Shown: positions 1-5,279, counted from the first letter of the stretch. The stretch: 5,279 nt of DNA from Phycisphaeraceae bacterium (GCA_016763955.1 JAESSU010000243.1:1-5279), one strand, 5' to 3'. Notes: generated by a model not told the origin, from the sequence alone. Program-made: numbers and translations.

Positions 1-997
1 CCATAAACGGGAATGCGCCCGCGCGTCCGAGCCTCGAAATCCAGGGTGCTTTAACACCTGTCATGCCAGTCATGGAAACCAATGCATTAGGGTCTTCCGC
101 TTTAATGACTGCATATGTTTTTTTAAAAAAATCAGCATAATCTTCAGGTGTCCCGCCCCATGCGCGACCGCCATTAGCTTCGTTCCACACTTCCCATGCG
201 TGAACTTTTCCTCGATAGCGTCGGACGGCCTGACGGACAAAATTTTCCCACAAATCCCACTTTGGCGGGAGCGCTCCATCGTGAGCACGGGGATGGGTTT
301 GAGGCGTTCTAGGTGTTGCTGCGAAATCAGGGGTGTTGACGAGTACGAATAACATTTCGATTTTCGCTTTGGTGAGAACTTCGACGAGATGATCGTGATG
401 CCGCCAGTCGGGGGGAGTTTGGGCAAGGGGTTGGATTTGACGCCATTGGAGAAATTCTTTGACCCAACGAACGCCTAGTTTTTGTAACGGTCCGACGAAT
501 CGTTCAGTTAGAGGTGGGGTCGAAGTTTTGCCCGGGATTCCTAGTCCGAAATAGGATGTATGGGCATCTTGTGCAATGGGTGGGGGGATGACTGCCATGC
601 GAATTTGAGTTTCCGCCAAACGTTTAAGAATAGCGCCTTCTTTGTTCTTGGCTAGGACTTGAATATGGATGTTGAACCATCCTGTGGATTGATTGTCAGG
701 AATCTTGACTTCGAAACGTGCCGAGGATGTTTTGATGCCGTATTTGGAATAGTACTCACCTTCTGAGACTCGTTTTTCATGCACGTCATAAACTTGGTGT
801 GCGATATGAATGGTTGCGTTAGGTTCTGCAACAGCGGGGAGTTTGTCCAGATGCAAAATGATGATTTTGGCTTGCTTGGGATAAAAAATTGTGCCAAAGT
901 CGCCGCTACCGTTTTGGATTCCACCAGCCCATGTTTGAGTGGTCGCTGCGAGTGACAGCAACCCGACGACGAGGCATAATTGAACTTGTTTTAACAT
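1..997 (-). CDS. Secreted glycoside hydrolase, clan GH-A-like (partial, C-terminus beyond the window)
   Basis: The frame is open without a stop from the ATG at 997 to the left edge, giving 332 codons; the 3' part is missing. Start: AAAGGA (1005-1010, complement) lies 7 bases upstream. Residues 1-24 form a signal peptide (hydrophobic core LCLVVGLLSLAA, likely cleavage after TWA), so the enzyme is exported. Residues 25 to about 145 look like a beta-sandwich accessory domain. A TIM-barrel-like region starts near residue 150 (YFGLGIPG) and continues with GVRWVKEF (175-182), EMLFVLVNTPDF (214-225) and EVWNEANGG (269-277). In clan GH-A families (GH5, GH39 and others) the Glu of W-N-E is the acid/base catalyst, here Glu273. 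The nucleophile Glu would lie in the missing part. The family (GH39-, GH5-like or unassigned) and the substrate cannot be decided here. It is the third gene after a LacI-type regulator and a prepilin-like protein; the 123-bp gap upstream (998-1120) shows no clear terminator, so co-transcription is likely. Confidence 0.85.
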   Translation of the reverse strand, partial: MLKQVQLCLVVGLLSLAATTQTWAGGIQNGSGDFGTIFYPKQAKIIILHLDKLPAVAEPNATIHIAHQVYDVHEKRVSEGEYYSKYGIKTSSARFEVKIPDNQSTGWFNIHIQVLAKNKEGAILKRLAETQIRMAVIPPPIAQDAHTSYFGLGIPGKTSTPPLTERFVGPLQKLGVRWVKEFLQWRQIQPLAQTPPDWRHHDHLVEVLTKAKIEMLFVLVNTPDFAATPRTPQTHPRAHDGALPPKWDLWENFVRQAVRRYRGKVHAWEVWNEANGGRAWGGTPEDYADFFKKTYAVIKAEDPNALVSMTGMTGVKAPWISRLGRAGAFPFM

Positions 998-1120
998 CCG
1001 TGAGTCCTTTGAAATTTAAGTGTAGAAAATCGAGTCGAAGAAAAAGCACTGCCTTTGCGGAGCGATCAGCTTCGGAGGTATTTTTGTGATCAATATTCCC
1101 GGGATGTGATCTCGAAAGAC

Positions 1121-1855
1121 TCAAGGAGTCCACTGCGGTTGCATCCATGGATACTTGGGGTTGAAGTTGCTCCATCCCCCTTTGAGCTCAGTATTTTTTC
1201 GGGCTTTGACATGGCCATCAGCATAGGAAGCATTAAGAGATTCAAGGTGTCGGAAAGCCAAGTAGCCGCCATAGGCGGGGTCTAATTGAAGAAAGCCTCT
1301 TATGGTTGTGCCAAAAAGTTTTTCACTGTCTGCGGTGACTAAAATTTCTGACGGGGAAGTTACTTTACTCAGACTAACCCACCAGCCGGCCCAGAATCCG
1401 CCCGACACGCTGCCTGTGGTGTTGTCTCCTTTGGGAGATAGGCCGTGGTTGTTGTAGCCTGTGCCGATCCATCGTGTGTAGGTCTGCACGCTTGCGTCCA
1501 ATGTGGGACATTGAAAGACTTTGGGGACATCGGTGGAGCCATTGGTTAGGTTGGTCGTTGTGATGTCTGGGGTGTGGCTTCCGAGATTGTTTTTAAGTAG
1601 GTCCGCCCAGGTGAGCGTACCAAATCCGGTGGTTCCGACTTTGCTGTAAGAAGTAGGGGGGAAGGTTTCATTAAAGTCGCCGTGGTAGATCGAAAAAGCA
1701 ATCAAGACCTGTCGCATGTTGCTTTTGCATTGGACGGACTGTGCCGTTCTTCGTGCTGAGGCAAGGGCTGGTATTAGGATGGCGATCAGTAGGGAAATGA
1801 TACTGATTACCACTAAAAGTTCGATCAAGGTAAAGGCTTTAAGCTGCTTTTTCAT
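1121..1855 (-). CDS. Prepilin-like secreted protein with N-terminal methylation motif and H-x9-DG signature
   Basis: A 244-residue protein. Residues 1-7 are a short basic leader (MKKQLKA), followed by FTLIELLVV and a hydrophobic helix to about residue 30 (ISLLIAILIPALASARR), the class III signal and assembly helix of type IV pilins and type II secretion pseudopilins. The conserved Glu at mature position 5 is Glu12. The residue before the cleavage point is Ala7, not the usual Gly. The stretch CKSNMRQVLIAFSIYHGDFN after the helix is typical of the planctomycete/lentisphaeral branch. Near the C-terminus His203 and Asp213-Gly214 form the H-x9-DG motif of that family. Its role is not firmly known; surface assembly or substrate capture are guesses. 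Start: AGGAG (1862-1866, complement) lies 6 bases upstream of the ATG. It begins 30 bp after the regulator gene stops and is followed by the glycoside hydrolase, suggesting one operon. Confidence 0.9.
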   Translation of the reverse strand: MKKQLKAFTLIELLVVISIISLLIAILIPALASARRTAQSVQCKSNMRQVLIAFSIYHGDFNETFPPTSYSKVGTTGFGTLTWADLLKNNLGSHTPDITTTNLTNGSTDVPKVFQCPTLDASVQTYTRWIGTGYNNHGLSPKGDNTTGSVSGGFWAGWWVSLSKVTSPSEILVTADSEKLFGTTIRGFLQLDPAYGGYLAFRHLESLNASYADGHVKARKNTELKGGWSNFNPKYPWMQPQWTP

Positions 1856-1885
1856 GGTGTGCTCCTATCAATAGTGGTGGCATGT

Positions 1886-2944
1886 TCAGATCGGCTTCAT
1901 GGCTGGGGTCGGGGAGGGTTCAAACGCGGGTGGGGCAGTGGATTCACGGACGATGAGTTTGGCGGGCATGACCACCTGTTGCCCCCATTGTTCGTCAATG
2001 GTTTGTTTTGTTTCAATCGCTAGGATTATTTGCTGGGTTGTGATGTATCCCATTTCAGACCAAGATTGATTGACACTGGTTAATGGGGGATCTGCATATT
2101 CGGCCATGGAGAGGTTGGAAAATCCAATGACGGATAAATCATTTGGAACGCAAAAGCCAAGTTGCCTAGCTGTTCGCATGGTCACCATGGCGGTTTGGTC
2201 GTTGATGCAGACAATGGCGGTGGGGCGGTTGTTCTTGGAACTGAGCATCGTTCGTACGGCCCGATGTGTTTGAACAGAGTCGAAGTTTGTTTCGACTTGG
2301 TGTTGTGGGGCAGGTGTGATGCCCGCATCTTTGAGCGTTTTGAGATAGCCTTCACGTCGGACTTTAGAAGAGGCCGTGGTCGGATCACCATCAAGGTATC
2401 CAATCGTGCGATGCCCCATATCTAGCAGATGTTCAATGGCTTGCTTCATGCCTCCTTGGTCGTCGGTAATCACACGCAAGCCTAGGCTATCACTAAAACT
2501 GTTGGCCATCACGCCCATCGGGATGCCGTGAGACAGTAACGCATGGCTCATATCGTTGAGTCGGTCGTGTTGCATCGGAACACTCACCACTGCACAAACA
2601 CAGTGTTCGATACAACACTGTGCGATTTGCTTCCCGGTCATCTTCGTGCTCAGTGGAATGGCTTTGATTAGATATCCTGCTTCAAAGGCAGCCTTCATAG
2701 CCCCATCAAATAGCCGTGCAATGTGTTCGGCTTTGATACTTTCTGTTGGAAATCCGATCACACAGGTTCGGCCGGTGACCATGGACCGCGCGATATGATT
2801 GGGGGTGTAATTAAGACGTTGTGCAGCATCATGAACGCGCTGTCGTGTTGAGGGGCTAATTCGTGGATGATCTCGCAGAGCCATAGATACCGTGGACTGC
2901 GCCAAGTCCAGTTCTTGAGCGAGTGATTTACAGGTAATTCGCAT
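1886..2944 (-). CDS. LacI-family transcriptional regulator
   Basis: A 352-residue DNA-binding repressor/activator of the LacI/GalR family. Residues 5-25 form the helix-turn-helix (CKSLAQELDLAQSTVSMALRD), and RISPSTRQRVHDAAQRLNY completes the headpiece (28-46). The hinge helix is PNHIARSMVTG (48-58), with Met55 where most relatives have the Leu that wedges into the minor groove at the central CG. The rest is a periplasmic-binding-protein-like sensor: Arg197 in VRREGY, CINDQTA (246-252), VIGFSN (272-277). Ser276 replaces the Asp usual in the GFD motif, so the effector may be atypical. Start choice: the frame extends to an ATG at 3016, but that ATG lies upstream of the predicted transcription start and would place the operator inside the gene; the family pattern begins at the ATG of 2944. 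Neither start has a clear Shine-Dalgarno. The last 15 residues are a Pro-rich tail. It likely controls its own operon (prepilin-like gene, glycoside hydrolase) and perhaps the divergent gene. Confidence 0.92.
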   Translation of the reverse strand: MRITCKSLAQELDLAQSTVSMALRDHPRISPSTRQRVHDAAQRLNYTPNHIARSMVTGRTCVIGFPTESIKAEHIARLFDGAMKAAFEAGYLIKAIPLSTKMTGKQIAQCCIEHCVCAVVSVPMQHDRLNDMSHALLSHGIPMGVMANSFSDSLGLRVITDDQGGMKQAIEHLLDMGHRTIGYLDGDPTTASSKVRREGYLKTLKDAGITPAPQHQVETNFDSVQTHRAVRTMLSSKNNRPTAIVCINDQTAMVTMRTARQLGFCVPNDLSVIGFSNLSMAEYADPPLTSVNQSWSEMGYITTQQIILAIETKQTIDEQWGQQVVMPAKLIVRESTAPPAFEPSPTPAMKPI

Positions 2945-2981
2945 CAGGTGTTTTGAGTTTCTATGAAAGTGATTCCGTTGA

Positions 2982-3001
2982 TTGTTGAAACGTATCAACA
3001 A
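2982..3001. promoter_or_regulatory. LacI-family operator (O1)
   Basis: The sequence TTGTTGAAACGTATCAACAA is a 20-bp palindrome with 9 of 10 base pairs matching and CG at the exact centre (2991/2992). A central CpG in an even-length palindrome is the hallmark of LacI/GalR-family operators. It lies 37 bp upstream of the regulator start and covers the transcription start predicted for the minus-strand promoter, where binding would block transcription. The binding protein is inferred to be the adjacent regulator. Confidence 0.75.
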
Positions 3002-3005
3002 GTTA

Positions 3006-3034
3006 ACAATATGCATGAAATGCTATAAAGTCAA
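3006..3034 (-). promoter_or_regulatory. Sigma70-type promoter of the regulator operon
   Basis: Read on the minus strand, TTGACT (3029-3034) is a -35 box with 5 of 6 consensus bases and TATTGT (3006-3011) a -10 box with 4 of 6, separated by exactly 17 bp. Runs of A/T just upstream (about 3036-3065) could act as an UP element. The start of transcription would fall at about 2998-3000, at the edge of the operator, leaving a leader of about 55 bases before the ATG at 2944. Confidence 0.6.
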
Positions 3035-3069
3035 CATAAAAAAAACGGAAAAAGTTGTTTTTATTGAAT

Positions 3070-3086
3070 TTGTCGATACGAATCAA
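3070..3086. promoter_or_regulatory. Possible auxiliary LacI-type operator (O2)
   Basis: TTGTCGATACGAATCAA matches the minus-strand reading of O1 (TTGTTGATACGTTTCAA) at 14 of 17 positions, including the GATACG core. Its own dyad is weaker (GAT and ATC arms around the centre 3079/3080). The centres of the two sites are 88 bp apart, a distance compatible with a repression loop of the lac type. It lies between the two divergent genes, so it could also affect the plus-strand gene. Evidence is similarity only. Confidence 0.35.
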
Positions 3087-3153
3087 ATCTCAGTGGAGAT
3101 GAATTTGCGTAGGGGGGGAGATCGATTGGTCATACGAGAATCGGTATCGTGGA

Positions 3154-3182
3154 GGTTGGGCCCTAAATTAATGCGGTACAAT
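3154..3182 (+). promoter_or_regulatory. Weak candidate promoter of the DUF839/PhoX-like gene
   Basis: TACAAT at 3177-3182 matches the -10 consensus in 5 of 6 bases and would place the start of transcription near 3189, about 35 bases before the ATG at 3224. The -35 side is poor: GGTTGG at 3154-3159 with a 17-bp spacer, or TTGGGC at 3156-3161 with only 15 bp. The -10 overlaps a 10-bp palindrome ACAATATTGT (3178-3187), where a regulator could bind. A different sigma factor or an activator is possible. Confidence 0.3.
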
Positions 3183-3223
3183 ATTGTTTGAACCGAGATT
3201 TTCTTGATGAATAGGAATTGTGC

Positions 3224-4789
3224 ATGATCCATGTCTTGTTTTCATTGTGTTGCTTGCTGGTTGCGGGTAGGTGTCAGGTTGTCACAAAAGTTGTTATTGA
3301 GCCTGTCACTGAGCCCGTGACACAGGGGCCAAGCAGTAGTGTGTCACCGTATTTATTACCTGTGGCAGCAGGGGTGCAGGTGCGATCACTTCTGACTGCG
3401 GGTGATTCGGTGAATAGTCGCCAGACGGGGGAACCCTATCTTTTTGTAGGCACACCAGATGGATTAGGGGCGTTTGATAATGGTGATCATACTTTTACGC
3501 TGCTGGTGAATCATGAAAATGGTAAGAATAAAGGCATTGAACGCGCACACGGTGCACGAGGTGCTTTTATTTCCAAATGGACAATTGATATCGCGACGAC
3601 GCGTGTGATTCATGGCGAAGATTTGGTGAAGCGGGTTGTGAATTGGGATCGTGATGCGATGCAATACAAATTGCCTGGCTCCAAAGATTTTATTTCTTTT
3701 TGTTCTGCCACGTTGATGCCTAATAATGCTTTTTATGATCCCACGACAAAACGTGGGACGCGGGCAATGTTGTACTTTAATGGAGAAGAAGTCAACAAGC
3801 ATGGTTACGCTTATGCTCATGTTGTCGATGGCCCCGAGGCTGGGACGAGTTATGAGTTGCCACGGTTTAGTCGTGCTGCATGGGAAAATATTGTTCCGCA
3901 TCCGGCCATTGGCTTGCAGACCATGATCATAGGGCTCGATGATTCATATGGCGGACAGCTTTATTTGTATCACGGCGAAAAACTCCGCGATGGCAGTGTG
4001 GCTGATAAAGCAGGACTGACCAACGGCCTGCTTTATGGCATTGCTGTTGAAGGTGTGCCTGCCGAAAATCGTGAGCAGGGCATCGGCGGTGTTGCACGTG
4101 ATTTTACGCTTGCGTCACTGGGTGATGCCTCTGGATTCAAAGGACCATCCTTGGAAGAAAAAAGTGTCAAACTCAGTGTGACTGCTTTTAATCGACCCGA
4201 AGATGGGCATTGGGATCCGATGCGGTTGTCTGATTTTTATTTTACAACCACGGATCGCTATGACATTTCACGATACAAAAACCCTGCTGTTAGGGAAAAA
4301 CTCAACGCACTTAAAATAGGGAAATTGCCTGACCAGATCGGTCGCACTCGGTTATGGCGATTACGCTTTAAGGACTCAAATAATTTGATTCTCGGCGGAA
4401 CCATTAAGGTGATGCTCGATAGCAAAGATCACGATATTCAAATGCTCGATAACATCACCATTGACCGTCTTGGCCATGTGTTGATGCAGGAAGATACGGC
4501 GAATGCGCCACGCAATCCCAAAGTTTGGCAGTACACCATTGCAGATGGCACACTCAAATGTTTGGCAGAATTAGACCCTGCTCGTTTTGGTTCGCTGGGT
4601 CGTACGCCCACGCCACCGTTTACGGTTAATTGCGAAACTTCAGGGATCATTGATGCTTCGGATCTATTGGGCCCTGGATGGTTTTTGTTGGATGTACAGG
4701 CTCATCATGCAGTCCAAAGTATTGAGCAAATCTCCGGCGGACAGTTGCTTGCTCTTTACAATCCCGATAGTGATCCTCGTAAACACTAA
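3224..4789 (+). CDS. Exported DUF839/PhoX-like beta-propeller protein
   Basis: A 521-residue protein of the DUF839 family, which includes the PhoX-type metal-dependent alkaline phosphatases. Start: AGGA (3213-3216) is 7 bases before the ATG at 3224; a TTG at 3218 is in frame but is too close to the Shine-Dalgarno. Residues 1-16 form a short hydrophobic export signal without a basic residue, ending in VAGRC; Arg before the Cys spoils a lipobox, so lipoprotein status is doubtful. A Val/Pro/Thr-rich linker with an EPVT duplication follows. Family landmarks in order: NHE (96-98), CSATLMP (160-166), NGEE (186-189), WEN (220-222), LDDS (238-241) with GGQLYLYHG (243-251), RPEDGHWDP (324-332), RTRLWRL (374-380), DNITIDRLGHVLMQED (409-424), ETSGIIDA (471-478), LLDVQAHH (488-495). 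Many phosphatase-type members have a Cys before the paired Glu (CEE); here it is Gly187, so phosphatase activity is uncertain. It is transcribed away from the LacI-type regulator. No clear terminator follows; a second in-frame TAA stands at 4793. Confidence 0.88.
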   Translation: MIHVLFSLCCLLVAGRCQVVTKVVIEPVTEPVTQGPSSSVSPYLLPVAAGVQVRSLLTAGDSVNSRQTGEPYLFVGTPDGLGAFDNGDHTFTLLVNHENGKNKGIERAHGARGAFISKWTIDIATTRVIHGEDLVKRVVNWDRDAMQYKLPGSKDFISFCSATLMPNNAFYDPTTKRGTRAMLYFNGEEVNKHGYAYAHVVDGPEAGTSYELPRFSRAAWENIVPHPAIGLQTMIIGLDDSYGGQLYLYHGEKLRDGSVADKAGLTNGLLYGIAVEGVPAENREQGIGGVARDFTLASLGDASGFKGPSLEEKSVKLSVTAFNRPEDGHWDPMRLSDFYFTTTDRYDISRYKNPAVREKLNALKIGKLPDQIGRTRLWRLRFKDSNNLILGGTIKVMLDSKDHDIQMLDNITIDRLGHVLMQEDTANAPRNPKVWQYTIADGTLKCLAELDPARFGSLGRTPTPPFTVNCETSGIIDASDLLGPGWFLLDVQAHHAVQSIEQISGGQLLALYNPDSDPRKH

Positions 4790-5139
4790 TCGTAAATGGC
4801 CTTCCCGGGGCATGGTGATGTTGCTCACCTGTCAGGCCAAAGCTCAGAACGTCAGTAAGCCCAGCAAATTTTTGCTAAACCAGCATGCTCAGAAGCACTA
4901 ATCTTCGGAGGCGATTTCCAGTTCAACGGGGTTGTATCCCCTAGGGCAAACGCATATCCCGAAAATTGTCTTGGCGAGCCGTGTTGTGTCAACACGGAAT
5001 TGACCACAGGTCAAAAATGTTGCGCCAAAAATACTTTGAAAACTAATTTAACAGTTGACCGAGGTGGTTTGCTCCCCGAAACTTGCTCCATTTATGATGA
5101 GAGTTTCTACTGTCCCTAGTTGGACAAAGAGACTGAATT
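4790..5139. other. 350-bp stretch without a convincing gene
   Basis: No frame has a start codon and a recognisable protein. Several short stems are visible: 4863-4876 (AGCAAA/TTTGCT, loop TT), 4928-4941 (GGGG/CCCC, loop of 6), the three-way junction at 4971-5028 listed separately, and 5111-5126 (TGTCC/GGACA, loop of 6). None has a T-run directly after it on the plus strand, so none is a standard intrinsic terminator. One frame is open from 4859 to a TAG at 5117-5119 without ATG or GTG and encodes 86 residues with eight Cys; it shares the frame of the upstream gene. It could be a gene remnant or chance. Confidence 0.6.
4971..5028. ncRNA. Possible structured RNA or repeat: three-way junction with two hairpins
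   Basis: An outer stem TTGGCG (4971-4976) pairs with CGCCAA (5023-5028). It encloses a perfect 8-bp hairpin CCGTGTTG/CAACACGG with a TGT loop (4979-4997) and a perfect 6-bp hairpin TTGACC/GGTCAA with an ACA loop (5000-5014). The junction strands are AG, AA and 8 bases. All 20 pairs are Watson-Crick and the fold works on either strand. I do not recognise a known family: no tRNA T-loop, no attC boxes, no T-tail. It could be a small RNA, an RNA leader for what follows, a palindromic repeat, or a chance fold. The type is provisional. Confidence 0.3.
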
Positions 5140-5265
5140 ATGTCTAAGAACAAAAGTCGGCGTTACACGCCCCAGCAGATTCTTGTGGGAAATGGTCTTG
5201 TGATACTTCTCAAGGATTTTTTTAATCCATCAATTAGCTGCGGACGAACCCTTAGCACTCTCTGA
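5140..5265 (+). pseudogene. Short frame with transposase OrfA-like N-terminus (possibly decayed IS3-type element)
   Basis: The frame of 41 residues begins MSKNKSRRYTPQQI, which resembles the start of helix-turn-helix OrfA proteins of IS3-type elements (basic stretch, then R-[RK]-[YF]-T-x-[EQ]-Q-I). After residue 14 the match fades (LVGNGLVILLKDFF) and a TGA follows at 5263-5265, whereas a full OrfA has about 90-110 residues. A loose AAAGAG (5126-5131) precedes the ATG by 8 bases. The TGTCC/GGACA inverted repeat at 5111-5126 just upstream could be part of an IS end, but no second end is in the window. Either the element is truncated and decayed, the end of the window is an assembly edge, or the similarity is accidental. 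The last 14 bases (to 5279) end in seven G. Confidence 0.3.
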
Positions 5266-5279
5266 GCTTCCCGGGGGGG

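Noticed and set aside
70..426. 118-codon minus-strand frame
   Set aside because: It is an out-of-frame shadow of the glycoside hydrolase, whose continuous frame spans 997 to 1 with signal peptide and WNE motif.
1085..1111. Direct repeat TGTGATC at 1085 and 1105, around a TCCCGGGA palindrome, as a CRP-like or terminator site
   Set aside because: The copies are direct and not inverted, the spacing does not fit CRP, and no T-run follows on the minus strand. Left as unexplained minor repetition.
2945..3016. 24-residue N-terminal extension of the LacI-type regulator from the ATG at 3016
   Set aside because: It precedes the predicted transcription start, contains the operator, and is not part of the LacI-family headpiece.
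2982..3191. 69-codon plus-strand frame in the divergent control region
   Set aside because: It overlaps the operator and the minus-strand promoter, has no Shine-Dalgarno and no recognisable protein content.
3464..3901. 145-codon minus-strand frame
   Set aside because: It lies wholly within the well-supported DUF839/PhoX-like gene on the other strand and shows no family features.
4863..4876. Stem AGCAAA/TTTGCT after the DUF839/PhoX-like gene as an intrinsic terminator
   Set aside because: The stem is A/T-rich and is followed by AAAC, not by a T-run on the plus strand.
4587..4901. 104-codon plus-strand frame across the end of the DUF839/PhoX-like gene
   Set aside because: Two thirds overlap the real gene in another frame. 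The tail (MVMLLTCQAKAQ) looks faintly like a signal peptide but ends at once and has no Shine-Dalgarno.
4971..5028. tRNA or integron attC site
   Set aside because: Only two arms, no T-loop GTTC motif and no anticodon arm; the attC core boxes (RYYYAAC and GTTRRRY) are not at the ends of the fold.
5095..5107. TGATGA followed by GTTTC as a hammerhead ribozyme core
   Set aside because: The invariant CTGATGA and GAAA segments are not in the right order or paired by stem II on either strand.
4801..5276. Ten-base repeat CTTCCCGGGG at 4801-4810 and 5267-5276 as element ends
   Set aside because: Direct orientation, low complexity and the second copy merges into a terminal G run that may be an assembly artefact; no other support.

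Overview
The window looks like a stretch of a bacterial genome from the Planctomycetes–Verrucomicrobia–Lentisphaerae group. The main reason is a secreted prepilin-like protein with a type IV pilin N-terminus (KAFTLIELLVV) and a C-terminal H-x9-DG signature. Such proteins are very numerous in Planctomycetes and Lentisphaerae and often sit beside glycosidases and LacI-type regulators. The phylum is an inference. The class (the ISIISLLIAILIPAL stretch recalls Phycisphaerae) is only a guess.

Left part, minus strand (positions 2944 down to 1): three genes read leftward as a likely operon. A LacI-family regulator (1886-2944) is followed after 30 bp by the H-x9-DG prepilin-like protein (1121-1855), and after 123 bp by a secreted glycoside hydrolase with a WNE acid/base motif (starts at 997, runs off the left edge). 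This fits a locus for sensing and degrading an unknown glycan, repressed until the sugar appears. The substrate cannot be read from the sequence.

Middle (2945-3223): a divergent control region. It holds a near-perfect 20-bp palindrome with a central CG (2982-3001), the hallmark of a LacI-family operator. It lies over the predicted transcription start of a good minus-strand promoter (-35 at 3029-3034, -10 at 3006-3011, 17-bp spacer). A weaker related site lies 88 bp away (centre 3079/3080). This points to autorepression, possibly by looping, and possibly to shared control of the divergent gene.

Right part, plus strand: a 521-residue exported protein of the DUF839/PhoX-like beta-propeller family (3224-4789). 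About 350 bp without a convincing gene follow. They contain a compact three-way-junction fold (4971-5028) and, overlapping it, an unusually cysteine-rich open stretch without a start codon. The last 140 bp begin with a short reading frame whose first 14 residues resemble the N-terminus of an IS3-type transposase OrfA but then lose the resemblance, so this may be the edge of a decayed insertion sequence. The final seven G bases may be an assembly edge.
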